64,000 bases of DNA from Roseiarcus sp963751165. Lineage in GTDB: Bacteria; Pseudomonadota; Alphaproteobacteria; Rhizobiales; Beijerinckiaceae. Both the position numbers and the translations under genes were made by a program. The notes below the pieces were generated by a model that had not been told where the DNA came from, searched no databases, and was given only the letters and a program-made list of their open reading frames with translations. Below are positions 8,614-17,545 of the stretch, piece after piece; the stretch's first letter is position 1, and the number at the start of each line of letters is the position of its first letter. The stretch lies in assembly GCA_963751165.1 (NCBI GenBank), contig CAVVTP010000001.1:310001-374000 (forward strand), in the 5' to 3' direction.

Positions 8614-9779
8614 GGCTCGTCTCCGACGGGCAAAAGCACGGCGAACTCTCCATGGTGGCGGATCGCGCCGGCCCGTGCGCCGGCCGCATCGCCGCTCCCA
8701 AAGAATATGTCGCAGCGGGCCGGTCCGACAATGGCCGAGCCTGTGTCCTGGGCGATCATCAAGCGGCGGAATGGTCGGGGCGCCTCGTCCGCCCACGGCA
8801 GGTCGGCATCGATCCAGAACGGCAGGCCGTAGCTCCAGAGCGAGCGATCGACCGCAATCGACCTGAGCGGGGTCAGCGCGACACCCGCGCCTGCGACAGG
8901 ACCGAGGCCCGGATCGAAATCCTCGACGAGCCGGAAGAATACGAACGAACGGTTGCGGCGCATGAGGGCAAGCCCGGGCTCGCCCTCGCCGAGGCCGGCG
9001 GCCCGCAGCCATGCCTTGAGGTTCGCGAGCGACATCGCGCCTTCGTCGATCTCGCCGCGTTCGATCAGGATGCGGCCAATCGACGCATAGGGCAGGCCGT
9101 TGCGGCCGTCATAGGCGAGCCGCGCCCGCCGCCCATCCCGAAGCTCGACCTGGGCGCTACCCTGCACCTGGATGAGAAAGGCCTCGACGGCGTCGCGCAC
9201 CCAGACCACCGGATCGCGCCGCGTCCGTTCGATCGCCTCCCGGTCGTCATACGGAACGAGGAGGCCGTCGTTTCGCCGCCTCGCCCCCGTGACGCCGTCT
9301 GGAAATCCCGGCGGCGCCTCTTCCGCGGAGAAGCTCAAGAGGTCGGGAGGGCGGGCGAGGATCGGCCAGCAAAAAGCGTGCGTTTCGACGAGCGAGCCGG
9401 CGATGCAGGGTTCGTAGTAGCCGGTCAGGAAGCCTGGCGCCGGCTCGGAGACGACCCGAAACGGCCTGAACCGGGCTTCGAAGAAGCGTCGCGCCGCCGC
9501 CGCGTCCTCTGGATTCGCGGCGAGCGCCGCCCGCGCCGCCTCGATCAGCGCCCGCGAGGGCGCCCGCGATGCCCGAGCGCCACGGTTCCCTTCGATGAGC
9601 GCGCCCGCCGAGCGCTCGAAGCAGTGGAACGCCGAGAGAAGGTCGTCGTGGTAGAAGCCCTCGATGCCTCCAAATCCGAGCGGCTCGAGGCGCGCCGTCG
9701 CCGTCAGGGGCGTTCCGATTAAGTCGCCGTAAGCCGCCAGTTGGGATCGCGCGAGCGGACGTCGCGAACGAAGGTCCAC
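8610..9779 (-). CDS. mltA: Membrane-bound lytic transglycosylase A (MltA)
   Basis: The protein cleaves peptidoglycan glycan strands to 1,6-anhydro products. The MltA domain begins with 'FLTGYYEP' and includes 'WVRDAVEAFLIQVQGSAQ'; the C-terminal 3D domain carries 'AQDTGSAIVGPARCDIFFG' with its aspartates. No ATG is available in frame near the expected start; the best candidate is GTG 9779, which overlaps the upstream Tim44-like gene by 61 bases and gives 389 residues. No clear signal peptide follows this start, so the start and the mode of export are uncertain. It overlaps the downstream Smr gene by four bases. Confidence 0.88.
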   Translation of the reverse strand: MDLRSRRPLARSQLAAYGDLIGTPLTATARLEPLGFGGIEGFYHDDLLSAFHCFERSAGALIEGNRGARASRAPSRALIEAARAALAANPEDAAAARRFFEARFRPFRVVSEPAPGFLTGYYEPCIAGSLVETHAFCWPILARPPDLLSFSAEEAPPGFPDGVTGARRRNDGLLVPYDDREAIERTRRDPVVWVRDAVEAFLIQVQGSAQVELRDGRRARLAYDGRNGLPYASIGRILIERGEIDEGAMSLANLKAWLRAAGLGEGEPGLALMRRNRSFVFFRLVEDFDPGLGPVAGAGVALTPLRSIAVDRSLWSYGLPFWIDADLPWADEAPRPFRRLMIAQDTGSAIVGPARCDIFFGSGDAAGARAGAIRHHGEFAVLLPVGDEP

Positions 9780-10408
9780 AGGTCGATATGGTCGACGACC
9801 TCCGTCGCGGAGCCGTCGACGACGGTCCCGTCGCGGTCGTGCGTGACCGATGCGAGCTTGCTGGCAAAGCGCACGCTGATGTGCGCGTTCGGGACGTCGA
9901 GCTGCGCGCCGGCGATCCTCACGCTGTCGATCGACACGACGGTCGTTGTCATCGTGTGGCCTGCCGCGGCGCGAGCGCGGATCGCGGCGTCGAAATTGGC
10001 GAAGGCCTCTGGCGCCATGAGGCTGCGCAGGGTCTCGCTGTCGCCGGCGGCGAAGGCGTGGACGACCATCTCGTAAGCGGCGCGCGCCCCCGACAGGAAC
10101 GCCTGCGCGGCGAAGCTCCTGTCCGCGGCGGCGATTGCGTCGAGCCCCTTCCACGCAACGGGTTCGGCGACGGCTTTCCACTGGTCGGCGACGGGCGGCA
10201 AGGCGGGCAAAGGCGTCGGCGCCTCGGCCGCCGCATCCCTCTGCGCGACAGCCGGACCCGCCGGTCCGGGCGCTCGCCGTAACGGGGCCAGAAGGCCGCC
10301 GGGCGGCCGCGTCGGGTTGTTTCGCACGCCGAGCACCGAGCGCAGCTTATAGGCCACGAACAGCGCGACAAGCGCGAAGATGACAGTCGGTAGGTCGATT
10401 TCCGGCAT
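9719..10408 (-). CDS. Tim44/TimA-family membrane protein
   Basis: This 229-residue protein begins with an uncleaved membrane anchor ('IDLPTVIFALVALFVAYKL'), then a Pro/Ala-rich linker, then the Tim44-like domain from about residue 88 ('AFLSGARAAYEMVVHAFAAG' onward, ending 'LWTFVRDVRSRDPNWRLTAT'). The domain is shared with mitochondrial Tim44 and with alphaproteobacterial TimA, thought to act at the inner membrane in protein or lipoprotein handling. It leads the Tim44-mltA-smr operon and is divergent from gpsA. Confidence 0.9.
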   Translation of the reverse strand: MPEIDLPTVIFALVALFVAYKLRSVLGVRNNPTRPPGGLLAPLRRAPGPAGPAVAQRDAAAEAPTPLPALPPVADQWKAVAEPVAWKGLDAIAAADRSFAAQAFLSGARAAYEMVVHAFAAGDSETLRSLMAPEAFANFDAAIRARAAAGHTMTTTVVSIDSVRIAGAQLDVPNAHISVRFASKLASVTHDRDGTVVDGSATEVVDHIDLWTFVRDVRSRDPNWRLTAT

Positions 10409-10575
10409 CGGAGTTCTGGATCCTGACGGGGCGCGGCAGCCGTCTATGGGGCCCGCGTCCCTATAACTAAGCCGAAGCCGACGTTTTGGCTAGGAGCGCC
10501 GAGGGGACTTGCGTTCGACCTCCTATGGTTTCATGCCGTTTTTCGAGGAAAGAGGCCAATGCGGGAGATAGGCGA

Positions 10576-11559
10576 GTGACGAAAGGCGCGGTCGGCGTGG
10601 CTGGCGCTGGGGCCTGGGGAACAGCGCTTGCGAACGCTGCCGCCGCGGCCGGGCGCGATGTCGTGCTTTGGGGCCGCAGCGCGGAGCGGATGTGCGCGTT
10701 CGAATCGACGCGGCTAAGCGCCAAGCTGCCCGGGGTTCGGCTGGCGGCGGCGGCGAGAGCGACGGCTGCCCTCGAGGAGCTCGCCCCATGCGCCGCCATT
10801 CTCGTCGCAACGCCGGCGCAGGCGAGCAGGGATGCGGCGAGGAAGCTCGCCTCTCTCCCGGGCGCCGCCCCCTTGATTGCCTGCGCAAAAGGCATCGAGC
10901 GTGGGACGCACGCCTTCATGACCGAGGTCCTCCGGCAAGAGGCGCCGGGCCGCCCGGTCGCGATCCTGTCCGGCCCCTCCTTCGCCGCAGACGTGGCGGG
11001 GGGGCTCCCGACCGCGGTGACGCTCGCCTGCGCGGATGAGGGACTGGCGCGGTCGCTTTGCCGTCTCTTGCACGGGCCGAACCTCAGGCTCTATCACTCG
11101 GGCGATGTCCGCGGCGTGGAGATCGGCGGCGCGGCCAAGAACGTCCTTGCGATCGCATGCGGGATCGCCGCGGGGCGGGGCTTGGGCGCGAGCGCGGGCG
11201 CGGCGCTCATTGCGCGAGGCTTCGCCGAACTGCGGCGGTTTGGCCAAGCTCTTGGCGCCAGGCCCATGACGCTCATGGGCCTTTCAGGACTTGGCGATCT
11301 CGTTCTGACCTCCTCGTCGGCCCAGTCGAGAAACTTCTCTTTCGGATTGGCGGTCGGCAGAGGCGAAAGCGTCGGCGAGGCGTCCGAAGGGCGGCTCGCG
11401 GAGGGCGTTTTCACCGCGTCGGCTTTGACCGAGATGGCGCGGACGCACGGCGTCGACATGCCGATCGCCAATTGCGTCGAAGCTCTCCTCGAGGGCGCGC
11501 TCGACGTTGCGGGCGCGGTTGGCGCGCTGCTCGGCCGTCCGCAAAGGGGCGAGGAGTGA
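10576..11559 (+). CDS. gpsA: Glycerol-3-phosphate dehydrogenase [NAD(P)+]
   Basis: GpsA reduces dihydroxyacetone phosphate to sn-glycerol 3-phosphate for phospholipid synthesis. The N-terminal Rossmann motif 'VAGAGAWGTALANAAAAAG' opens the protein; 'CAKGIERGTH', 'SGPSFAADV', 'GGAAKNVLAIACGIAAG' (catalytic Lys) and 'GLSGLGDLVLT' follow in order. Start GTG 10576 has GGGAG nine bases upstream and gives 327 residues, the family norm. It heads a gpsA-YciI-EVE cluster; the tsaD gene that often precedes it in this order is absent here. Confidence 0.95.
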   Translation: MTKGAVGVAGAGAWGTALANAAAAAGRDVVLWGRSAERMCAFESTRLSAKLPGVRLAAAARATAALEELAPCAAILVATPAQASRDAARKLASLPGAAPLIACAKGIERGTHAFMTEVLRQEAPGRPVAILSGPSFAADVAGGLPTAVTLACADEGLARSLCRLLHGPNLRLYHSGDVRGVEIGGAAKNVLAIACGIAAGRGLGASAGAALIARGFAELRRFGQALGARPMTLMGLSGLGDLVLTSSSAQSRNFSFGLAVGRGESVGEASEGRLAEGVFTASALTEMARTHGVDMPIANCVEALLEGALDVAGAVGALLGRPQRGEE

Positions 11560-11620
11560 CGCAGACGCTTTGCTTTTGCCTTCGGCTCGCGTATTGCTCG
11601 ACGGGTCCGGAGGACTGCTG

Positions 11621-11911
11621 ATGCTGTTTGTCGCCACATGCCTCGATAAGCCGGATAGCGCCGACAAGCGGATGGAAAAACGTCCGGCGCATCTCGCCTA
11701 TCTGAACGGGCTCGGCGCGCGGCTGAAAATCGGCGGCGCGCTACTCGCTTCGGATCACAAAACTGCGGTCGGCTCGATGATCATATTCGAGGCCGACAGC
11801 GAGGCCGAAGTCCTCGCTCTTCTGAGCAAGGACCCGTTTTCGTTGGCGGGGGTGTTCGAAAGCACGAGCGTGAAACCGTGGCGGCAGGGGGTCGGCCAAT
11901 CTCTGGCATGA
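11621..11911 (+). CDS. YciI-like protein
   Basis: This 96-residue cytosolic protein of the YCII family (dimeric alpha+beta barrel fold) has the N-terminal 'MLFVATCLDKPDSADKR' strand and the conserved His/Asp region around 'RPAHLAYLNGLG'. The ATG has GGAGGA upstream (11609-11614). YciI proteins may be enzymes with a His-Asp pair, but no reaction is known for this branch. The arrangement gpsA-YciI-EVE is conserved in alphaproteobacteria. Confidence 0.9.
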   Translation: MLFVATCLDKPDSADKRMEKRPAHLAYLNGLGARLKIGGALLASDHKTAVGSMIIFEADSEAEVLALLSKDPFSLAGVFESTSVKPWRQGVGQSLA

Positions 11912-11918
11912 GGCGGCG

Positions 11919-12375
11919 ATGGCGTACTGGCTGTTCAAGAGCGAGCCGTCGGCATGGTCCTTTCAGAAGCTCGCTGACTGCGGCGCGAAAGGGACCGACT
12001 GGAGCGGCGTCAGGAACCATTCCGCCAAGCTCAACATGCAGGCCATGAAAGTCGGCGAACTCGGCTTTTTCTATCACTCCAACGAAGGCAAGGCGATCGT
12101 CGGCGTCGTCGAGGTCTGCGCGGCCTATCGCGCCGATCCAACCGACCCGAGCGGCAAGTTCGGCATGGTCGACATCCGCGCCGCGCGCCCCTTGCCTCGC
12201 CCGGTCACGCTCGAAGCGGCGAAGGCGGAAAAGCGGCTCGCGTCGATGGCGCTGGTCACGAACTCTCGAACTCTCTGTCCAGCCGGTGACGGCGGCGGAA
12301 TGGGAGGTCGTCTGCGAGATGGGCGGACTCGAAGTCTCGGAAGTCCGCCCCAGCCACGCCTTACGGAAGGGTTAA
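11919..12375 (+). pseudogene. EVE-domain protein, apparent frameshift
   Basis: The first ~117 residues are a normal EVE (thymocyte nuclear protein 1-like) domain, 'YWLFKSEPSAWSFQKL' through 'FGMVDIRAARPL' and 'ASMALVTNSR'. EVE domains read modified bases in nucleic acids. At 12268-12273 the sequence GAACTC has one base too many; with GACTC the frame continues as 'LSVQPVTAAEWEVVCEMGG' to a TAA at 12373-12375, a standard EVE C-terminus. As written, the frame runs on to 12428 with nonsense sequence. Either the gene is broken or the base is an error; the latter is likelier because the same change recurs in four other genes here. Confidence 0.85.
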
Positions 12376-12489
12376 GACCAAAGCATCACTGCGGGCCGCT
12401 TGTCGGACTTCCTCGCCTTGAGGCATAAGCGCGGTCCAGTGGATTTGCGCGCCATCTGGCGGCGATGAGGGGTTTCTTGGGAGGAGTCC

Positions 12490-14436
12490 GTGTTCGACAA
12501 GGTCTATGACGTTCCCGCCGAATGGGCGAAACGAGCCTGGGTGAACAAAGCCCAGTACGAGGAGATGTACAAGCGCTCGATCAGCGATCCGCATGGGTTC
12601 TGGGGCGAGCACGGCAAGCGCATCGACTGGTTCACGCCCTACACCAAGATCAAGAACACCTCGTTTGACACGCACAACGTTTCGATCAAGTGGTTCGAGG
12701 ACGGCGTCACCAATGTCGCCCACAATTGCATCGATCGCCATCTGCCAAAGCGGGCGAACCAGACGGCAATCATCTGGGAAGGCGACGACCCGTCGGAATC
12801 AAGGCACATCACCTATGCCGAACTCGCTGACCAGGTCGGGCATTTCGCCAATGTGCTGAAGAGCCGTGGCGTCAAGAAGGGCGACCGCGTCACCATATAT
12901 CTGCCGATGATCCCCGAGGCGGCCTATGCGATGCTGGCCTGCGCGCGCATCGGAGCCATCCATTCAGTCGTGTTCGGCGGCTTCTCGGCGGAAGCGCTTG
13001 CGGGCCGAATCGCGGACGCCAAGTCGGAAGTCGTCATCACTGCGGACGAAGGACTCCGCGGCGGGCGCAAGGTGCCGCTGAAGGCCAACGCCGATGTGGC
13101 CGCCGAAAAGGCTGGCGGCGTGAAGACGATGATCGTCGTCGAGCGGACTGGCGGCGACGTCGACTGGCAGAGTGGGCGCGACGTGTGGCTGCACGAAGCC
13201 TTCGAGGCGGTGACCGCTCATTGCCCACCGGAACCGATGAACGCGGAGGATCCGCTGTTCATCCTCTACACCTCCGGTTCGACCGGCGCGCCCAAGGGCG
13301 TCGTCCACACGACCGGCGGATATCTCGTCTTCACTTCGATGACCCACCAATATGTCTTCGATTATCACGAGGGCGACATCTATTGGTGCACCGCCGACGT
13401 CGGCTGGGTGACCGGCCATTCCTATATCGTCTACGGTCCGCTCGCCAACGGCGCGACCACCCTGATGTTCGAGGGAATTCCGAACTACCCTTCGATGAGC
13501 CGCTTTTGGGAGGTCGTCGACAAGCACAAGGTCAATACCTTCTACACTGCGCCGACCGCGATCCGTTCGCTGATGGGCGCCGGCGAGGCGCCGGTCAGGA
13601 AGGCCAGCCGCAAGTCGCTTCGTCTGCTCGGCACGGTCGGCGAGCCGATCAATCCGGAGGCGTGGGAGTGGTATCACCGCGTGGTCGGTGAAGAACGTTG
13701 TCCGATCGTCGACACTTGGTGGCAGACCGAGACAGGCGGCATTCTCATCACGCCGCTGCCCGGCGCGATCAAGCTCAAGCCCGGCTCGGCGACGCGGCCG
13801 TTCTTCGGCGTCGTCCCGGAAATCGTGGACGCCGCCGGCGCCGTTCAGGAGGGGGCCTGCGAAGGCAATCTTGTCATCGCCAATTCCTGGCCCGGCCAAA
13901 TGCGCACCGTCTACGGCGACCACCCGCGTTTCGTGAACACCTATTTCTCCGCCTATCCCGGCAAGTACTTCACCGGCGACGGCGCCCGCCGCGACGCGGA
14001 CGGATATTACTGGATCACCGGCCGCGTCGACGACGTCATCAACGTCTCGGGCCACCGCATGGGGACGGCCGAAGTCGAGAGCGCGCTCGTGGCGCACGCG
14101 AAAGTGTCGGAAGCGGCCGTCGTCGGTTATCCGCACGACATCAAGGGCCAAGGGATCTATGCTTACGTGACGCTGATGGCCGGAATCGAGCCGACCGAGG
14201 AATTGCGCAAAGAGCTGGTCGCCTGGGTGCGCAAGGAGATCGGACCGATCGCGTCGCCCGACCTCATCCAGTTCGCGCCCGGGCTGCCCAAGACCCGCTC
14301 GGGCAAGATCATGCGGCGCATCCTGCGCAAGATCGCGGAGAATGAATACGGAGCGCTCGGCGACACCTCGACGCTCGCCGACCCGACCGTCGTCGGCGAA
14401 CTGATCGACAACCGGCAGAACCGCAGCAAGGCTTGA
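12490..14436 (+). CDS. acs: Acetyl-CoA synthetase
   Basis: This 648-residue AMP-forming enzyme activates acetate to acetyl-CoA. The N-terminal acetyl-CoA-synthetase extension, the AMP loop 'YTSGSTGAPKGVVHTTGG', the 'WWQTETGGILITPLPG' block and the C-terminal 'LPKTRSGKIMRRILRKIA' with the regulatory lysine are all present. GTG start with GGGAGGA seven bases upstream. A LuxR-type response regulator lies convergently just downstream, a neighbour often seen in two-carbon metabolism loci of this group. Confidence 0.97.
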   Translation: MFDKVYDVPAEWAKRAWVNKAQYEEMYKRSISDPHGFWGEHGKRIDWFTPYTKIKNTSFDTHNVSIKWFEDGVTNVAHNCIDRHLPKRANQTAIIWEGDDPSESRHITYAELADQVGHFANVLKSRGVKKGDRVTIYLPMIPEAAYAMLACARIGAIHSVVFGGFSAEALAGRIADAKSEVVITADEGLRGGRKVPLKANADVAAEKAGGVKTMIVVERTGGDVDWQSGRDVWLHEAFEAVTAHCPPEPMNAEDPLFILYTSGSTGAPKGVVHTTGGYLVFTSMTHQYVFDYHEGDIYWCTADVGWVTGHSYIVYGPLANGATTLMFEGIPNYPSMSRFWEVVDKHKVNTFYTAPTAIRSLMGAGEAPVRKASRKSLRLLGTVGEPINPEAWEWYHRVVGEERCPIVDTWWQTETGGILITPLPGAIKLKPGSATRPFFGVVPEIVDAAGAVQEGACEGNLVIANSWPGQMRTVYGDHPRFVNTYFSAYPGKYFTGDGARRDADGYYWITGRVDDVINVSGHRMGTAEVESALVAHAKVSEAAVVGYPHDIKGQGIYAYVTLMAGIEPTEELRKELVAWVRKEIGPIASPDLIQFAPGLPKTRSGKIMRRILRKIAENEYGALGDTSTLADPTVVGELIDNRQNRSKA

Positions 14437-14474
14437 TCCGGCTCGGCGAGGCGCAGGAATGGGCGGAAGCGTCT

Positions 14475-15143
14475 TTACGACGCGAACGACAGTTCCTGCG
14501 CCTTCTCGATCTTGGTGGCCAGGATGACAGCCTGCGTGCGGCTTTCAACCCCGAGCTTCTGCAAAATGGCCGAAACGTGGGCCTTGACCGTCGCTTCGGA
14601 GACGCTGAGCTCATAGGCGATCTGTTTGTTGAGCAGTCCCTGCGACAGCATCATCAGCACGCGGACCTGTTGCGGAGTGAGGGATGCGAGCCGGCGGGCC
14701 AGAGCGCTCAATTCGCGGTTCGGTTGTGCGCTCGGATCGAAATCGGGCGGCGTCCATCTTCCTCCCTCGAGCACCATTGCGATCGCGCCGCGCATCGTCT
14801 CCAGCGAATTGGATTTCGGAATGTAGCCCGCCGCGCCGAACTCCAGACAATGGCGGATCACCGCGCGGTCCTCGTTCCCGGAAACGACGACGACCGGGGT
14901 CGAGGGGCGCTCGGAGCGCAGGAACAAGAGCCCCGAGAAGCCTCGAACTCCCGGCATCGTCAGGTCGAGCAGCACGAGGTCTGTTTCGGGCGACGCTTCC
15001 AGAGCAGCTGCCATGCTGTCGAAATCATGGGCGACGGCGATTTCAGCGTGAGGCGCGGCAGCGAGGACCGCCTCTCTCAGCCCCCCGACCACCAGAGGAT
15101 GGTCGTCAGCAATCAGAACACGCACAATTTCGCCGGTCATCAT
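14475..15143 (-). CDS. NarL/FixJ-type response regulator
   Basis: The 222-residue protein has an N-terminal receiver domain ('VLIADDHPLVVGGL', phosphoacceptor Asp in 'LVLLDLTMPG', conserved Lys in 'GYIPKSNS') and a C-terminal LuxR helix-turn-helix ('LTPQQVRVLMMLSQGLLNKQ' and 'SVSEATVKAHVSAIL'). GGGAGGAC stands before the ATG pair at 15143/15140. No cognate histidine kinase is adjacent. Its place next to acs suggests control of acetate or C2 metabolism, by context only. Confidence 0.93.
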   Translation of the reverse strand: MMTGEIVRVLIADDHPLVVGGLREAVLAAAPHAEIAVAHDFDSMAAALEASPETDLVLLDLTMPGVRGFSGLLFLRSERPSTPVVVVSGNEDRAVIRHCLEFGAAGYIPKSNSLETMRGAIAMVLEGGRWTPPDFDPSAQPNRELSALARRLASLTPQQVRVLMMLSQGLLNKQIAYELSVSEATVKAHVSAILQKLGVESRTQAVILATKIEKAQELSFAS

Positions 15144-15184
15144 GTCCTCCCGTCGGCGGGCCGGCCTAGCATTGCGACAATCGC

Positions 15185-15730
15185 CTAACTTCGAGTCATT
15201 GTCACGCCCTCGTCACTTGCGGGGGGGCCCAATTTCGCCTGCGCGCCGTCGGCTGCCGGCAGTCGTTTCAACTGGCGCAACGCCTCCGCTATCGCGATCG
15301 TCGCGGCGACGCCAACGTTCAGCGAGCGGAGCGGGGGGCGGATGGGAATGCGTAATTTCGCATCCGCCGCGGCCTCCACGTCTGCAGGGACTCCCGCGGA
15401 TTCTCGGCCGACGAGAATGACGTCGCCTTGGCGGAATGCGAAATCCCACATACTCGTCTCGCCCTTGGTCGTCAGGAGCACGAGACGGCGTTGCGTTCCC
15501 TCGCGCCAAGCCTCGAACTTTTCCCACGAGTCGTGAACCGTGATCGAGACGGCGTCCCGGTAGTCCATCACGGCCCGCCGAAACCGGCTGTCTCCGATCC
15601 GGAAGCCGGCGGGCTCGATCATGGCGGCGTCGACGCCGAGACAGGCGCAGGTGCGAAACATCGCCCCGGCGTTCTGGGCGATGTCGGGCTCGTACAGCGC
15701 AAGAAGAAGCGGGGCGGCCGGCTGGATCAT
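15185..15730 (-). CDS. trmL: tRNA (cytidine(34)-2'-O)-methyltransferase
   Basis: This SPOUT-fold methyltransferase modifies the wobble position of tRNA-Leu. The protein begins 'LLALYEPDIAQNAGAMFRTC', contains 'MIEPAGFRIGDSRFRRAVMDY' and ends with the trefoil-knot motifs 'VILVGRESAGVP' and 'IPIRPPLRSLNVGVAATIAI', all typical of TrmL. The start at 15730 (181 residues) was preferred because family homology begins there; ATG 15742 is possible. The gene is divergent from the bc1 operon, the usual order in Hyphomicrobiales. Confidence 0.92.
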   Translation of the reverse strand: MIQPAAPLLLALYEPDIAQNAGAMFRTCACLGVDAAMIEPAGFRIGDSRFRRAVMDYRDAVSITVHDSWEKFEAWREGTQRRLVLLTTKGETSMWDFAFRQGDVILVGRESAGVPADVEAAADAKLRIPIRPPLRSLNVGVAATIAIAEALRQLKRLPAADGAQAKLGPPASDEGVTMTRS

Positions 15731-16016
15731 ATTGGCGCCCATTAGCCCAGGCTCGGGAAAAAGCAAAAGAGATCGCCCGGCATGTGCAATCATGTTGTGA
15801 ACGCGACGAAATGCCGAACCCAGAGGCGCTCGCTCCTATGGACAACCAAAACGATCGATGCGAAAAGCCGCGACTGTGGGTCGGCGCCGCCCGGCCTGGC
15901 CCATTCGACGCCGGGTGCGCCCGGCTCGGGCGTCGGCGGGCCAATCAGACATGAAAGGCCGCGGCTGAATGCGCGACGGTTCCACGTCGCGCAGGGAGCT
16001 TAGTTTGGGGGTTTGA

Positions 16017-16204
16017 ATGTCCCGCGCACCGACGATTGAAAAACCCAGCCGCAGGAACTTGCTGTATCCGGCACGGGCGCGGCCGGGGCTGTCGGCGTCG
16101 CAGCCTTGGCTTGGCCCGGTAGGATACGCCAAGGCCCCGCTCCGCTCAATCTCGCCGTCCCGGAACGCACGTTTCTCAGCGACGTGAAGGTGAAGATCGG
16201 CTGA
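16017..16204 (+). pseudogene. petA: Rieske iron-sulfur protein remnant (internal deletion)
   Basis: The N-terminus is that of a bc1 Rieske protein: 'MSRAPTIEKPSRRNLLY' followed, one base out of frame, by a Gly/Ala-rich anchor codable as 'GTGAAGAVGVAALAWP'. Directly and in frame after this comes 'GRIRQGPAPLNLAVPE' and a normal Rieske C-terminal strand ending 'SDVKVKIG' at TGA 16202-16204. The whole 2Fe-2S domain with its two Cys-His cluster motifs is missing, about 115-125 codons. One base is also missing near 16068. The remnant is 188 bases against about 540 for the intact gene, and lies where petA belongs, just before petB. Confidence 0.88.
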
Positions 16205-16267
16205 GGCAAACCAGGTAGCGGCTCCGCCGCGGTTCTTTCGGATCAACGCTTTTCAGAGATGCATGCC

Positions 16268-17516
16268 ATGAGCGGACCCTCGACCTACGTTCCCAAGAGC
16301 GCGATCGGGCGCTGGTTCGAAGCCCGTCTTCCCTTGATGGGTTTGGTGCACTCCTCGTTCGTGGCCTATCCGGTGCCGCGCAATCTTAACTATATGTGGA
16401 CCTTTGGCGCCATCCTGTCGTTCATGCTGGTCGCGCAGATCCTTACCGGGGTCGTGCTGGCCATGCATTACATTCCATCGGCGAACGAGGCCTTCGAACT
16501 CGATCACGAACGACATCATGCGTAATGTGAATTACGGCTGGCTCATCCGCTACATGCATACGAATGGCGCTTCGCTGTTCTTCCTTGCAGTCTATATCCA
16601 CATGATGCGAGGCCTCTACTACGGCTCTTTCAAACCACCGCGCGAGGTTCTCTGGATCATCGGCGTCATCATTTATTTTCTGATGATGGCGACCGCGTTC
16701 ATGGGATATGTGCTGCCATGGGGCTCGATGAGCTACGCGGGCGCGACCGTCATCACCAACCTCACCTCCGCCATTCCGTTCGTCGGGACCGCCATCGCGC
16801 ACTGGCTGTGGGGCGGCTACGCGGTCGGCGCTCCGACGCTCACCCGCTTCTACTCGCTGCACTATCTGCTGCCATTCATCATCGTCGGGTTCGTCGGGCT
16901 GCATGTGTGGGCGTTGCACGTGACAGGCCAGAACAATCCCGACGGCGTCGAGGTGCAGAATGTCGAGCGCGACACGGTCGCGTTCACGCCCTACGCGACG
17001 ATCAAGGACACATTCGCGGTCGTGGTCTTTTTCCTCCTCTACGCCTGGCTCATCTTCTACATTCCCAACTATCTGTTGGACGCGGACAACTCGATTAAGG
17101 CCAACCCCCTGATAACTCCTTCGCACGTCGTGCCGGAATGGTATCTCCTGCCGTTCTACGCGATCCTGCGCGCGATTCCGAACAAGCTCTTCGGCGTCAT
17201 CGCGCTGTTCGCGGCGATCGCGGTGCTCGCCGTCGTGCCGTGGCTCGACCGCTCCCCGGTCAAGTCGGCGAAGTACCGGCCGACGTACCGCTTCTTCTTC
17301 TGGGTGTTCGTTGTCGTTTGCATTGGGCTCGGCTATCTCGGCTCGCAGGAGCCGAGTGAAGGGACGACGCTGGTCGCGCGGATTCTCACCGTAGGCTATT
17401 TCGGCTTCTTCCTCGTGGTCATGCCGCTGCTCAGCTTCGTTGAGAAGACGAAGCCGATTCCGGTCTCGATCGCCGACGCCGTGCTGACGAAGAAGCCCGC
17501 CGCGGCGCAAGCGTGA
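16268..17516 (+). pseudogene. petB: Cytochrome b of the bc1 complex, apparent frameshift
   Basis: Cytochrome b carries the two hemes and both quinone sites of complex III in the inner membrane. The first ~78 residues ('VPRNLNYMWTFGAILSFML' etc.) are in one frame, the rest in another. At 16496-16501 GAACTC replaces an expected GACTC; with that the frame reads 'EAFDSITNDIMRNVNYG' without a break. Both His-x13-His heme pairs ('RYMHTNGASLFFLAVYIHMM', 'SLHYLLPFIIVGFVGLHVW') and the Qo motif PEWY ('VVPEWYLLPFYAI') lie behind the shift. As written, translation ends at 16525. Restored length is about 415 residues, normal for the family. Start ATG 16268 fits homology better than ATG 16259. Confidence 0.93.
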
Positions 17517-17545
17517 ACGGCGATCGATCCCAAGGGAACACGACG

